A stretch of DNA of 64,000 nucleotides, from contig OZ024794.1 of assembly GCA_964017045.1 (NCBI GenBank), positions 28,521,315 to 28,585,314 of the forward strand, in the 5' to 3' direction. Shown piece by piece: positions 12,663-25,568 of this stretch. Both the position numbers and the translations under genes were made by a program. The stretch comes from Omphiscola glabra. Lineage: Eukaryota > Mollusca > Gastropoda > Lymnaeidae. A model generated the notes under the pieces. That model was not told the DNA's origin. It worked only from the letters and a program-made list of their open reading frames with translations, and searched no databases. The stretch's first letter is position 1, and every line of letters begins with the position of its first letter.

Positions 12663-14779
12663 GCGTGGAAAAGGTTCTTGTTTCGCAGCATACAACGAAA
12701 CTATTTAGACATTTGTCGGACATTTCTTATACAAACTACTAAAGTAAATAACATGACAAAATCCATGTCGTGATGAAAATAATAAAACAATGATTTATCT
12801 TATTTCTAAAGTACGCCGAAGAGATCGAACGTGGAATAATGAAAAGCTTGTAAATTCTGAGCTAATGGCTTACACGAGCCAGTTGGTATAAATCACTACA
12901 AGGGAGAGAGCGAGCACAGTTCGATTTCTTTTATTGATTCAATCGGGGACAACTTTTGGGCGTCCCTAGCATCGCCCTTCCGTGATCGATAATTCGATTC
13001 GACAAACAACGTTGTCAACCTGCCGGCATCATCGGGACGTTCACTGTCCGTGTCATGTACCGCGAGCGGTACCAATAATTCGCACGTGGAGAGCATCTTG
13101 ATGTGCCCTTATTGATTTGATGATCATAATGTGGGTCTTCAGACCCACAGGATGGGAGATTATATTTTTAAAAAATGAACATAAAGGTTCCCATGGTACA
13201 AGGATATGTCATCCCGCCATTGCTGCAAAAAATCTTAGTCATAGGAATTGTTGTTTACTGTACACATTTGAATATTATACAGATCATCCTGAAAAGTAGG
13301 TTTGGGGTTCTTAAAACGGTAGCAGCTACCCTTCAACATAACAGACATTTTAAACCCCATGTAATGCAATTGGAATCACCAGATCACGAAGCGTTGCATG
13401 GTTTTCAGGACCGTGCAGAGGGTGCAGAGGGTGCAAAGGTCGAGGCAACCGAGTAAATCACTCGGCGCCCCGCCCGCTTAGGACCCCACAAGGGCAGAAA
13501 TCGACACGTTCGATACATTTATTTTGAGATTTGTGAGGGGGGGGGGGAATATTATACTTGCCTTGAGTCAATAACACTTAAACCACCGACAAATAATATG
13601 AAAGAATCCTCTTTTTGCCTTTGCTTTTCCTTTCCTAACTTAGGCCTGATTAAACATCACACTTACTTAACAGTGTCCGGATTAGCATTTCTCAAATTTC
13701 GCTTAATATTTGCATACAGCTAAGATCCATACTCCATGTGCATAATGAAAATATTTTTCTTCTTTCCTACAGGCAAACTTGTATTTGTTCAGGTTCTATT
13801 AATGGGGAAAAAATAAACCCATAGAAAGACCCCCCCCCCCCCTCAAAAAAAAAAACCCGCCAACTCTTCATTTGTCTGATATTGTCTCACAAAGCCATCG
13901 GGAACGCCCAGCGGGAGTTTTTAGAGACACGTTAATGTCAATACTCAACGGTGGAATTAGCGGCTTGAATTAAAACATTGACAGAGTCGTCAAGGAATAC
14001 AAGAGAATTTGAAAACCCATTGTCGAGCATCAACACAGTTTTGTGAGCTTTTAGCGACGTCAGTCATCCCCCGCCCCCAGGTCATCCCAGCATTCATTAG
14101 AAAGATCCCTGGACAAAAAAATGTAAGGAGCTTGGTGAGAGAGTATTTTTTGTTGGCATTGCGCGTGCTACGTGTCAACTAAAATAATGTGAAGTAGGAC
14201 ATATCAGCAGATCAATGTTGTCAAGCGAGTCAATATCTTCCGATGGAACACAGATAATCCATGACGCAGATAAGTAATAAATATATGTCATTGCCCCTCC
14301 TCCCCCCCTCCTCCTCCCACTTTTTTTCCAACACCACCTATTGTAAAGATCCATTATTAGTATATTTCAAGGTTTCCCGTGTCCAGAATAGATTACAATA
14401 TTACAATAGCCATAGATTAGATGAACTCAGCAGATGCACCAATTACGACGCGGTGCTCCGTTTTCTGCGACCATTGCACATCATTAATAAATTGCGCTGC
14501 TTGTAGGTGTAACCAAATCGGGACAGATAAATTATTGAGGTTTATCTCAACACCACCCCACACCCCAATGAAAGGTAGCAGACGCACTGGATGACCAGTA
14601 GCCGTCATTTATGAAGGTTTCCCCACCCTCCACACCCCCTACCGCCAGGCAACCTTAGCAATCCTCTCCCCTTAAGCACCCCTACCCTCCCCCACCACGT
14701 ACCCATTTTCCTCACCTCTTCTTCCGTACAACCCCATTCCTCCCCTGCCCAGTTGTTTGTGAAGTTTACTTTGGAACCA
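12663..14779. other. intergenic, no gene supported
   Basis: Non-repetitive stretches at 12890-13110 and 13170-13460 have short open frames but no convincing splice sites or domains. G/C runs occur at 13537-13547 and 13830-13842. A pyrimidine-rich block lies at 14296-14330. Confidence 0.35.
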
Positions 14780-15260
14780 AATTCAGAGACTCCAGAAAGT
14801 ACTGCAGTAAGTAACTGTATCGCGGATAAAGAAATCTGAACCCAGTTCTTAAAGATCTCCACTGGCCTCCTGTGAGTGGCCGCAATGACCACAACATTCT
14901 GTCCTGGCGTACAGCTGTATCGAATGCCCTGCACCGGAATATCTTAAAGAACTGATTTCTAAACACGTATCCCTAAGAACCCTCGGTCTTGAACACAGTC
15001 CTTAATGAGAGTTCACAGTGCGGATGGACACAGAAAGAAGTCATACGGAGTGCGCTTTTTTGAAGCGATAGCGCCAAAATTATGGAACAGTTTGCCCCAA
15101 TCTTTGAAGGAAATCGAAAATGATTTTTTTTAAAAATCATTCAAGAAACACTTAAAGACTTTTTTCTTTAAATAGATTTTAGTACATCAGAGCGCTGTGA
15201 GCATGCTAAAGTAGCATAAATACAAGCGCTACATAAGTATTCAATCAATCAATCATTTAA
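14780..15260 (+). mobile_element. LINE retrotransposon relic (RT C-terminus and 3' tail)
   Basis: Broken frames read in order: QRLQKVLQ, VLKDLHWPPVSGRN, EYLKELISKH, SLRTLGLEHS and FEAIAPKLWNSLPQSLKEIE. This is the standard C-terminal series of CR1/jockey-type reverse transcriptases (QxxAARLV, HWLPV, APKLWNSLP). It is followed by GCGCTACATAAGTATTCAAT and an (ATCA) tail, the LINE 3' terminus. Stops and frameshifts show it is dead and strongly 5'-truncated. Confidence 0.85.
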
Positions 15261-15380
15261 AAAGCCCTCCAACCCTCTACCACTTCATAGCCCATAGCCA
15301 TTTCCCACTTACCGCATTCTATAAAAACCCACCCTGTTCACCACACAGGCCATTCAGTTTCTGGCGCCATCTTTTTAGAC

Positions 15381-15587
15381 CAGTGGTTCTCAACCTTCCT
15401 AATCCGCTACCCTTTAATACAGTTCCTCACGTTGTGGTGACTTCCTCCCCCACCCCTCCACAACCTTAAAATTATTTTCGTTGGTGTTTCATAAATAAAT
15501 ATGAGTCTTCCGATGGTCTTAAGTGACCCCTGTGTAAGGGTATTTCGACCCTCAAAGGGGTCGCGATCAACAGATTGAGAACTGCTG
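15381..15587. mobile_element. SPIN_NA-like: SPIN-like hAT non-autonomous element
   Basis: The element runs from CAGTGGTTCTCAACCTTCCT to GATTGAGAACTGCTG. Internal landmarks TTCCTCACGTTGTGGTGAC, AAAATTATTTTCGTTG, TTCCGATGGTCTTA, GACCCCTGTGTAAGGGT and AAAGGGGTCGCGATC follow the known order in SPIN hAT transposons. Flanking 8-mers TTTTAGAC and CTCTAGAC match at 6 of 8. It keeps only the two ends and is a MITE-type deletion derivative. Confidence 0.85.
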
Positions 15588-16854
15588 CTCTAGACTGCAC
15601 CACTTTAGAACAATTTAATTTGTATGCACACTTACTATTGATGTTATATATTTTTTCAAACCAGACTAAATAATAAAAGAAAGAAAAAAAAAGAAGAAAA
15701 AAATGGTTTAAAGAAAACAAACTAGATAAGAATTAATTATTGTTAAAAATATGTTTAACGATAAATTCCAGCCCCCCCCCCCCCAGTATTTACCCCAGTA
15801 AATTGTTTGTTTTCATATTTCAGGGAATTCAATTTAATATTAATATCAGAAATTCGCGAATGATTTAAAGATCGTCTTTAACCCCGGAAATAAAGACTTT
15901 GTTAAAATACTTCCGGTCTCAGTTCAGTTCAGTACAGACATTATCTCCAGCAGGATTAAAAAGAAAAGAAATACAGGTCATGGAAGTTTGTTGCGACGTT
16001 TTTTTAAAATAGGTAGCTCATATTGATATTTAATATTTTACTTGAAATAATACACACACATTGATACAGGCTAAATGCAGGTTGTTTTTTTTAAAGTGCA
16101 GTGAGGGTCCACAAGATAATTCTCAAATTCTAAATACTTAAATAAGTAAAAAAAAAAAAAAAAAATTCCATTGAAAGGGTAAAGGATAACTACAATGAAA
16201 GTCTCAAAAATAGAAATTTACAAAAAAAAATGTTAGGAAAAAAAATTAAAATGTGGCAAGAAAATAATGCCAAATTTCTTTTTTTGCATTTTGAAGTCTT
16301 TAAAAATTATTCAGATATTTTAAAATATACTTTTACACCAGATTCCCCCTAGGCCATGTCTCATAACCAAAGTGTCTCAGTTCTATTTTATTTTAACATC
16401 TTGCAGGAAGTGCATCTAAGTCAGACAGGACAAGCTTTTTTCATACTTAGCTTAATTTTTGTATATGTTTGTATTTTTTTTTTATGTGCGTGGGTTGTGG
16501 GGGGGGGGGGCATATCTTACTCCTTGTGTGATCTGGTAAAAGAACGCTACATTAGACAGGCATCTTTAGTAATGCTACCGTAATATTATTATTAGGATAT
16601 AAAGAATTACGTTTTTTAACTGTTAAACTATTTATTTTGCAGATCTTTGTCATCTTTACTTACATTCGTGTTCACTTTATCCGGAAAAATACGAATGATT
16701 AAAACAACTGACCACAAGATTCAGTTGGGGTTTGGTCGAAATTGTAAACATTAATTTAAAAAAAGAAAATTACAAACAAAAAAAACTTTTGTAAGAATTT
16801 CGGCTAATGTGAAGAGGTTCACCATGACGTCATTTGCGTGTTTTGTCTCTGGTA
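15588..16854. other. AT-rich intergenic, no gene seen
   Basis: Includes a C run near 15773-15784, A runs near 16149 and a G run at 16498-16510. A 75-residue frame at 16356-16583 is Phe/Ile/Val-rich but spans the G run and has no support. Confidence 0.4.
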
Positions 16855-16855
16855 C

Positions 16856-17040
16856 CGATAGGGTCAAAACTCTGGTTCCGATAGGGTCAAAACCCTGGTT
16901 CCGATAGGGTCAAAACCCAGGTTAGGGATAAGTTTAGGGTTCAGGTTAGGTTTAAGGATATATTTAGGGTTCAGGTTACGTTTAGGGATAAATTTAGGAC
17001 ATAAGTTTGCGGGTCGCGGCAACCAGGATGGCGGCCATGG
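16856..17040. repeat. 23-bp triplicate plus TTAGGG/TTCAGG-like tract
   Basis: Three copies of a 23-bp unit with core CCGATAGGGTCAAAAC are followed by degenerate GTTAGG/TTTAGGGTTCAGG units to about 17000. The latter resemble, but are not, telomere-type repeats. Confidence 0.75.
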
Positions 17041-17310
17041 GGGAAAAAAAACGAGGTGATATCTTTTCACATTTACCAAAATTTCATATGAGATGTTCAG
17101 TACTATGAATTTAAATAATTAAATGTTTAACATGGTAAAAAAACGATTATGGACAACATTGAAAAAAAAAACCATTGCTGAGAATTATAACTTTCATCAA
17201 CATCAGTGGTGCCTGAGCCTATGTAGGGCCCATGGCCTGCTCCACCCCATCCCTCCATTCGGATCAATCCATGGCTTTCCGCCTCCATGCGCGGAAACCA
17301 CCCCCCCCCT

Positions 17311-17608
17311 CCCCAAACTGGTGAAACTCCTGATTTATAACTCTAACCCTTGCCTTTCTACGCCTCACTTACCACCCACCCCCTCCCCAAACTGGTGAAA
17401 CTCCTGAATTAAAACTCTAACCCTTGCCTTTCTACGCCTCACTTACCACCCACCCCCTCCCCAAACTGGTGAAACTCCTGAATTATAACTCTAACCCTTG
17501 CCTTTCTACGCCTCACTGACCACCCACCCCCCTCCCCAAACTGGTGAAAATCCTGAATTATAACTCTAACCCATGCCTTTCTACGCCTCACTGACCACCG
17601 ACCCCCCT
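17311..17608. repeat. 74-bp tandem repeat, 4 copies
   Basis: CCCCAAACTGGTGAAACTCC recurs at 17311, 17385, 17459 and 17534, with CTCTAACCCTTGCC and CTACGCCTCACT following in each copy. Copies are more than 90% alike by eye. Confidence 0.92.
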
Positions 17609-17968
17609 CCTGATAAGGACAAAATGTTATGCCGTGGCCACAAAGCGCTGACCCGTTGTTTCTATCGGACAGAAAACAAGCGAGCGCCACTGAGTAAACT
17701 TCCCGTTCTAAGTTTCATGACAACCACGATCTCGTGAACGACAACCTGGCATTTGAACGCTGAAATCCGTGACCCCCTTGACCTCCTATTGACCCAACAA
17801 AAGACACCAACAAACTGGTCTTCAGTGAGAAACTTTCAATATTTTGAGAGCTCCTGTCTCAAATTTCGTGGTACTCCACACACACCCCAACAACACCCCC
17901 CACTCTGTTTGCTTCGTTACAAAATGCGTTATTCAGGAGGTTGGACACATTCGTGTTTCCCATTACGG

Positions 17969-18131
17969 CAATGGTTCTCAACCTTCCTAATGCCGCGACC
18001 CTTTAATGCAGTTTCTCAGGCTGTGGTGACCCCAACCTTAAAATTATTTTCGTTGCTACTTTATAACGATGTGTTCTGCGATGGACTTAGGCGACCCCTG
18101 TGTAAGGGTCGTTCGAGGCTGAGAACCGCTG
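17969..18131. mobile_element. SPIN_NA-like: SPIN-like hAT element with perfect target duplication
   Basis: A 163-bp element begins CAATGGTTCTCAACCTTCCT and ends GAGGCTGAGAACCGCTG. Internal landmarks are TGCCGCGACCCTTTAATGCA, GCTGTGGTGACCCC, AAAATTATTTTCGTTGCTAC and GGCGACCCCTGTGTAAGGGT. The flanks carry an exact 8-bp duplication, CATTACGG (17961-17968 and 18132-18139), the hAT hallmark. It is shorter than the copy at 15381, with an internal deletion. Confidence 0.92.
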
Positions 18132-18530
18132 CATTACGGTATAACAGAATGACGTGAGCTGATTGCGTGTCATTAAACTTCGGTGGATGTCTGCATGCTG
18201 TACAAATCTTACACAATGATTGCGTCGGTCTTTGTACCCTCGAGTATTCCCCCCCCCCCTCTCAAATCACTGATCGCGAGGCGGTGAGATGTAATAAAAA
18301 CTGCAATAGAGAAGAGGGTCCGAAAAAAGGAAAAGCTAGTGTAGCTATCTTATTTTTTAATGTTAGATGAATGTTTGAGTTTTTAAAGGACATTTCCTGT
18401 AAGGATTGAGTAAGAATTAATTTAGGGATCTCCATTTAGTCACAAACATTGAGACAGGTAAAAAAAAAATTAAGCCAAATTTTAAGAAATGTTTTATTTT
18501 TCTTATTGAGATAGAAGGTCATACAAAAAG

Positions 18531-18921
18531 ATTGAGTAACGGGAGAGAGTTGCTATGTTGAGTAACAGGAGAGAGTTGCAATGTTGAGTACCAGCAGATA
18601 GTTGCTATGTTGAGTATCAGGAGATAGTTGCTATGTTGAGTTACAGGAGATAGTTGCTATATTGAGTTACAGGAGATAGTTGCTATATTGAGTTACAGGA
18701 GACAGTTGCTATATTGAGTTACAGGAGATAGTTGCTATATTGAGTTACAGGAGACAGTTGCTATATTGAGTTACAGGAGACAGTTGCCATATTGAGTTAC
18801 AGGAGATAGTTGCTATATTGGGTTACAGGAGATAGTTGCTATATTGAGTTACAGGAGACAGTTGCTATATTGAGTTACAGGAGACAGTTGATATATTGAG
18901 TTACAGGAGACAGTTGCTATG
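18531..18921. repeat. 26-bp minisatellite, 15 copies
   Basis: Fifteen copies of a 26-bp unit with core TTGAGTTACAGGAGA, graded from variable on the left to near-identical on the right. No frame. Confidence 0.93.
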
Positions 18922-19489
18922 TTTTAGAGTTTATCATCATTTTATCTAATATTAACTTTGCGTCTCTAGGTTGTTGTTTTCTCTTCTTTTTTCTATGTCC
19001 TACAGACCTTAAGCTTAAAGGTATTTTTGTTGCTTCTTCTCACCTAAGAACTTTAGCTTAAATTTTCTAAGTTGCTTCTGCTTGTTCCACACATTTCGCT
19101 TGATGGTCTCCTAGAGATTCTTTTCGCCTGGGATATTGCCTCGAATCCTCCTACCACCAGACATCTTGGACAGCCCTTGTACTGATATCGCCCCCCCCCC
19201 CCCCACTTTCCTTACAAATAGGCTCGCAAGTTTGTATTTTATATAATGATGTCTCTTGGGAGTAATCCTGTCGTCTCTTCGTGAGTTAAGAGATACGTCA
19301 CATTGGACGTTTAGACTGGGCGAGGTTTGCCCTAACGACGGACAACAACAAAAAAATGGAGACTTTTGACAAAATTGTAAAAACAGAAAGTACAAAGATC
19401 ATTTCAGTGTACAGCTTTTTTTAAAAGACTTCGTGTGTATAGTTGTAAAATAAACTGTAAATCGGCCGGAGATTTTAAAACAGCGATGC
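18922..19489. other. intergenic, no gene supported
   Basis: A 94-residue minus-strand frame (19111-19395) crosses a C run and has no domain. Otherwise nothing stands out. Confidence 0.35.
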
Positions 19490-19960
19490 CCGAGAGTATA
19501 GACGGAAGAGTGTATAGATGCCAGAGTGTATAGATGCCAGAGTGTAGAGATGACAGAGTGTAGAGATGCCAGAGTGTAGAGATGCCAGAGTGTAGAGATG
19601 CCAGGGTGTAGAGATTTCGGAGTGTAGAGATGGTCGAGTTTAATGTTTATAGATGCCAGAGTGCATATATGGAAGAGTATGTCTAGGTGGACGAGTTTAT
19701 ATATGCTAGAATGTATGGATGATAGAGTGTATAGATGGTAGAGTTTATAGATTCTAAAGTTTATAATTGCCAGATTTGATATACGGTAGAGTTTATAGTT
19801 GCTTGAGTATCTTGATGCTAGAGTTTATATATGATACAGTTTATATATGATATAGGTTATAGATACCAGAGTTTATATTTGCTAGATTTTATATATGATA
19901 GAGTTTATTGATGCTAGAGTTTATATATGATAGCCTTTTTGGATGCTAGAGTTTATTAAG
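19490..19960. repeat. degenerate ~16-bp satellite (AGAGTGTAGAGATGCC)
   Basis: Clean 16-bp copies at 19500-19620 fade into diverged units (AGAGTTTATA-GATGCT) up to about 19960. The gradient suggests an old array with a recently refreshed left end. Confidence 0.85.
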
Positions 19961-20256
19961 TGTATATTTAACATTTACAATTAAACGAAGAAGTAAATTG
20001 TCTCATTTAACGAATTTATAATTTCACGCGTAATGGTAGGCACATCTGCTATTGCCAGATGTTCTCGACCCTTGGAGTACACGAACCCATAACTATTTTA
20101 AAAAATTACATTAATTATCTTTTCAAAATTTTGTCTGCTTATCTTATTCACGTCGACTAAAACGTTTCAAATCTTCAGATATGCTCTGCCCTTCGCATTA
20201 CACGCGAAAGCTTAGAGACAAATTCACCAATGAAATGCAGAAATAGTTCACCCAAA

Positions 20257-20461
20257 CTGTGGCGTAGACAGAGAGAGGGCGGTCAACCACTGGTGGTGCT
20301 GTTTTCTTTATATTGGGGTGGACGGTATTTTCGGCAAACTGCGTAGTTTTTTTTTTTCTCTTTTTTTATAATCTCCTTTATAAAGATGGACTGACAACAT
20401 GTTTCCCCCCCACCACCGGTTACTAATCTAAGCTACGTCGTTGATCCTAGCTACGCCACTG
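20257..20461. mobile_element. MITE with CAGTGGCGTAG-type ends
   Basis: The left end CTGTGGCGTAG and right end CTAGCTACGCCACTG form inverted termini around about 205 bp. The flanking 8-mers do not match. The same terminal motif occurs at about 9621 and in the element at 54956. Confidence 0.5.
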
Positions 20462-22373
20462 CTCTAATTCGTTCATCAGAAAACCTATCTGCTTTGAAAA
20501 GAAACCATTATTTTCTTGAAAGAAACATCTGAACTGTACGCGTTAGAGTTAGCTTCGAAACGTACCTATATATATATTCGTATGTAGCGGTTCCCAACCT
20601 GTGGCACCCATACCCTAGGGAGTACGCTGCGGACTCTTGGGGAAAAAGGGGGGGGGGGTTGGGGCGTTAAAATTATATTCACAATGGCTAAAAGTTTGTA
20701 TTTTCCCACTCGTTCACTTACGAAAAGCTATAATTCGAACCGTTTGCTGTATAGTTAAAACAAATGTTTTCCACAAACATAATTCAAATATAATTAATAA
20801 CTAAATCACAGCATTATTGTATTAAAGTCCAATATTTAAAGATATTTATATCCATATGTATATATAAAAATTTTATGTTTTATGACCAAATATTATATTG
20901 CAATGTTTATTTTGGATATTTGTTTTAGCTGTGTTGTTTAAATTAAAAATAATAAAATGGATAAATTTAATAAATTAACTTAAATTACTTGTAAAATAGA
21001 AAATAACTAGCCATTAAATGCTATTAGCTTTATCCGAATCATTCGATCTTTTACCTAATCTATTTTTTAAAATGCTTTTTCGGGGATGAGTGGATTTAAA
21101 TGAAAGTGAGGGGATGGGGTGGGTCAAGGAAAGTGAGGGGATGGGGTGGGGGTAAAGGAAAGTGAGGGGATGAGTGGGGGTCAAGGAAAGTGAGGGGATG
21201 AGGATCTAATAAATTAAAATTCCAATCGTGGTGTATGGGAGAAAAAAAAGGAAGATTGGGGATCGCTTTTTTACTGTGAGAGATGAGCAATTGAACTCAC
21301 GTGAAAAAAAGAATTTTAATTTTTTAAAAAAAAATCGCATAACGTACTCGATTGCTACCCATCAGCCTTTTAAAAAAATGTGAACAGGTGAAACCACGCA
21401 CAGCATGGTCCCAGATAGCGTTGCACTAAAAACAACCAAGGCAACGAACTCATTTGCATGTCCCAGATAGCATTACACCAAACACAACCTAGGCAACGAC
21501 CTCATTTGCATGTCCCAGATAGCATTACACCAAACACAACCTAAGCATCTAAGTCATTTGATATTCCTGAGATGGACAATTTCAATAACACTTCGACATA
21601 TTTTCCAAATTAAAACAAAAGAAAAAACAATTGTTTATGTTATAGTTGATAATATGGGAGCGCGCGTAACGCTTGTTCGAATGTTTCAAACATCACATTG
21701 GACCAATTCCTCTTGATGCTGAAGTTTGTGCCAGTTTTTTTGGTACCAGAGAATTAACTTCTGGACCCTCTCGTCACACGACCCACTCCCCGTCCCTATC
21801 CTACACTCCAACGTAGTCATTCCTTGACCAGGTCACAGAAACGACAAAGAAGATAGAATTTTGCGATTTGTTTCATTTCATTTGTAAAATGTGGAGGAAC
21901 TTTTTTTTAAACAATTTTAACTTCAAGAGATGAGAACTCCTTACATGGGTGATAACTGTAAATTAAAGCGTGTAATTTCATGAAAAGTTTCCAACTTGCC
22001 AAAAGTCCTGCGTGAAAACTTGACTTTTTCAGCCGCTGAAGAAAATTCTATCAAATGTCAGTTTCAATAAATCCTCCCTGACCACGTTATTCGGGCGGCA
22101 TAAATCCGTTTGTTGACATCCGATGAAAATAATGCTACAGAAGTACGCTGCATGCGAACTTGTTTGTTTTGCCCGCTGAGTTTGTTGTTACATTTCTTTT
22201 TCTTCTCTAAAAATCCAGTAATACCCATGAGTGAACGACAGAAAGGATCCAGGTTTTCAGCGTTAGTCCTACCCCACTCCTGGCTCAGCCATCAAGGCTG
22301 CGCGACTTGCACAACTTACGCGAGAGCCCCTCTTCATCGCCCCTATATGTCTCCCACCCGCTACGCACGTACC

Positions 22374-22404
<31 letters not shown>

Positions 22405-23384
22405 AATCCCCGGACACCATCTGTTCCGGCAGCGGAAGGGAAATTCAAAGAGAGAGAATCGGGGAATCAACGTGATGTGTCCTTCTATATACGTTAGTTG
22501 TCTTTCCTTTATTTTATTATTTTTAAAAAAAAAATAATAATAATAAATGGCAAACTAACCTACTTAAACCAAATGTACATTCCAAATACGCCATTGCGGC
22601 AAGATCATTGTTTCATATTGAAAATTTTTTTAGTACACCATTATAGAAGTATTTATGTTAGGTTGGGTGTTTTCTACATCAGGCATTGTAGTTTTGACTA
22701 ATAATGTTAAAAAATTTTAAATTGTAAATTTCAAGTAGCAGCTTTGTTTTCATGTTTAGCAACTTTTTTTTTTTGGTGATGATTCCCATTTGATTAGTTT
22801 GTACTTATCACGCAGTGTTTTGATTTTCTATGTTGGTCTTCGTTTCAGTCCTTTGAAACAAAAACAACAAATAAACGTCGTTTCCAATTGTAAGGTTGGG
22901 AAGCAGAGAAAAAAAATGAAAGTGTAGCAACAAGAACCATAACTTGAGATTTTCTCTTTGAGCTCTCAACACGCTAGTTCAAATCTCATGCTGGGGAGAT
23001 GGGGGGCGGATGTGGGGGAAGTGCATGTTAGAGTCTAGGTCAGTTGATAACTTACATGGTACAAACCCATAACTACTAAACTACAGAGGAAAGGGAAAAA
23101 AAAAAGAAGAAAGGCTTTATTTTAGAGTGGTTGGGTCATTAAAAGACTTATTTTCCTTTAAGTGAATCACTTTTCGTGTTAGCTTAGCCTTTGCTGGATT
23201 CACTTGTCAAGCTGTTTTATAGTTAGGGGGATAAGATTGCATGAAATGTCTTATGCGTTAATTGTATTATTTAAACACGTGAAAATACGTACTCATGACA
23301 TACACACACATTGAAAAAATACAAATGAAACAATGGTTTCGGAAAAAAAAACAAGGAATAAACGAACAAAGCTCACTGACTGGG
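20462..23384. other. intergenic region downstream of the main gene
   Basis: No coding exon supported. It holds a CGGTTCCCAACCTGTGG hAT-type end at about 20588, a ~28-bp G-rich minisatellite (about 4 copies, 21100-21205), a 52-bp repeat in 3 copies (21404-21560, core TCCCAGATAGCATTACACCA) and a long C run at about 22372-22395. The rest is AT-rich. Confidence 0.5.
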
Positions 23385-23399
23385 TTACGCTTTTAGATA

Positions 23400-23405
23400 T
23401 TTAAT
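23400..23405 (-). terminator. candidate poly(A) signal ATTAAA
   Basis: ATTAAA on the minus strand lies about 110 nt after the stop codon of the last exon of the main gene. It is the common one-base variant of AATAAA. A canonical AATAAA also occurs further down near 23115. Confidence 0.3.
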
Positions 23406-23515
23406 GGTTGGATTAATTGTGGACATGACATGGAGCTCTACGTAGGATTGCAACACTTCGCTGATGGTTATCGTCGACAGGCTCACACATTCAATCATGT
23501 TTTCATTTCTGTGCA

Positions 23516-25089
23516 TCAGGGCGGAGCCGATCCCTGGACATTGGGGGGAGGGTTGCCGCTGGTGGAGCCGCGCTGATATTTCTGAGTATGGTTTTGTGGG
23601 CTGTGCCCGTAATCCGGGCATCTCTGAGACCAACTCTCCGTGTGCGTCATTGGATGCTGTGGACCTGGAGGAGTTAGCTGCTGAGATGGCCTTGCCGACA
23701 GCACTGGCGAGGTTACCATGCCGCCGCAGCAGCGAGACCGCGGGTCGTACTGGCTGCTCTGGTAGGCTAGCTGAGAAGAGGGTGAATTCATCGCCACGTA
23801 GCTGCCGCCGCCATAGGACTCGATCTGCTGACCATAGCCACCACCACCACAAGCCACACTTTCTCTGTTTGGTACGAAGTTTCCGCTCGGGGCGCATTCT
23901 CTATTCGCCCCACAGTTGCCGCTTACGGGATATTCTCTGTTCTGCCCGTAGTTACCGCCAGCGGGGTGCTCCCGGTTTTGTGCAAAACTGCCGCCAGGGG
24001 GAAACTCCTTGTTTTGAGCGCAGTTGCCGCAGCTATAACATTCTCGGTTCGGCTCATAGTTAGAGCTGACAGCACATTCCCGGTTCGGTCCGAAGTTGCT
24101 GCAGCCAACACATTCTCTGCTTGGTCCAAAGCTGTGGCCTCCAGCATTCGTACCTGCTGGCGCGAAGTTCTCGACAGGTGAACCATGTGATCCAAAACTA
24201 CCCGGACTTTCAGGTAGAACGAATGGTAAAAAATTACCACCGCCGATGACGGGTGACCCAGTCGGTTGATAATTGCTGGTGGTACTCTTGGTTGGAAAGA
24301 AGGGCATGACATTACTGCTAACGGCGTGCGATACGATGTTACCGTTCCCAAGGGGTGAACCTATACCATGGCAATTACACCCGGTTGGTGCACAGCTTGG
24401 AATAAGGTTGTCGACGTTTGATCCCGGGCTGCCACCACAGATGGGGGAGCCGTTTGCCGTGAAGTTGCATCCCGTTGAGCTGTTTGCTGCATAGTTCCCC
24501 CCGCCAGCTTCCCCGTGCATTCTCCTCCCGTAATCGGCCTGCGGGTCGGGTGGGTAGATCATCTGTGACTGCTGGCCCATCGTCTGGTATGGCCCATTGT
24601 CGTACGGAGATCCGTGGGGTATCGCCGGGACCTTGTTATCGAGAGTGCAGTGATAAATCGCATCGGAGTTACCCCGGTTTGAGGGATGCCCTCTCATGAA
24701 CTCCTCGGGCTGACGTTCGAAAACGGGCGCGCCGTGTAGATACACAGGACTTCCCTGGCCGAGATTCCTTTCGACGTAGCATCGAAACGTAGTCTCTTGC
24801 GGGAAACCCTTTAACTTTTGCTTCGGTGGTTCATTGTACGAGTAGGTTTCCGCGCGGGGTTTCCGCTGGGATTTCATTTGTTCGTCGTACATACTAGACG
24901 AAACGGGATGGAGTGCCTGCATGAAAGGTGTGGGCCTTCTGGAGCACTTGCCGTTGTAGCACGATCCCCTGGCACGTTCGTCTTCTGAATCAGATTCTGG
25001 CCTGCGGACACTGCCCACGGGCATGACGGACCTGGCCATCGCCGGGTCATAGCTTTGACTCCTCAGCTGGCGACGACATTCCGCCAACT
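23516..25089 (-). CDS. main gene, exon 6 (terminal coding exon)
   Basis: A clear acceptor (CAATGTTGCAG at 25090-25100) starts the exon in phase 1, and 523 codons follow to TGA at 23516-23518. The segment is low complexity and probably disordered. After an acidic piece (ESDSEDERARG) comes a Gly/Pro/Asn-rich body, then eight 12-residue repeats of the form GNYGQNREYPVS (23849-24136) with regularly placed Cys, then a Gln/Pro/Ser tail. No signal peptide, membrane segment or known domain is visible. A second frame stays open on the same strand past the stop (to 23385), probably by chance, but a sequencing frameshift cannot be excluded. Confidence 0.75.
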
Positions 25090-25568
25090 CTGCAACATTG
25101 CAATGGATATTTATTATTACGTAAGGCGTAGTGAAAAAAAAAAGGATTTAATAAGAATTTAAGTTCTCCTTTCGATCAATAGTTCAATAAAACTCCCAGG
25201 ACGGCAATGTTATTGACATACACGTTAACAGCCCACCAAAGTTACAATTAAAATAAAAGTAACAATATATATTAATGTAGAACACATGAATGACTAAAGC
25301 CCACATCAAGCAACCGTTCTAAAGTTCCAATCAACATTTGAAGCATCTAATCTTGTACACATTTAAATTAACTAAAAAGACACAGAAATGAAAAAAAAAT
25401 TTCAAGGCTTATAATGCTATACATATGTGTACGAGATCTGTCTCAGGAACAACCACCATCGCCAAACGGCTGGCATAGATTAATTGCATTATTGAGAAAC
25501 GTGTCTATTGTAATCATAATCATAATCGCCCAGAACTGTTCATGGAAATCCTTGCAACGAGCCAAAAT

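Noticed and set aside
12381..12773. Overlapping frames on both strands
   Set aside because: 13-bp minisatellite, open in all frames by its period.
16925..17000. Telomere-like TTAGGG tract
   Set aside because: Units are degenerate (GTTAGG, TTTAGGGTTCAGG) and follow a 23-bp repeat; not true telomeric repeat.
23385..23897. 170-codon frame overlapping exon 6 in another frame
   Set aside because: The main frame has the clear repeat periodicity and a good acceptor; the overlap is most likely a shadow plus 3' UTR, although its open tail past the stop was noted.
23464..24063. 199-codon plus-strand frame opposite exon 6
   Set aside because: Antisense shadow of the repeat-coding exon; no splice or domain support.
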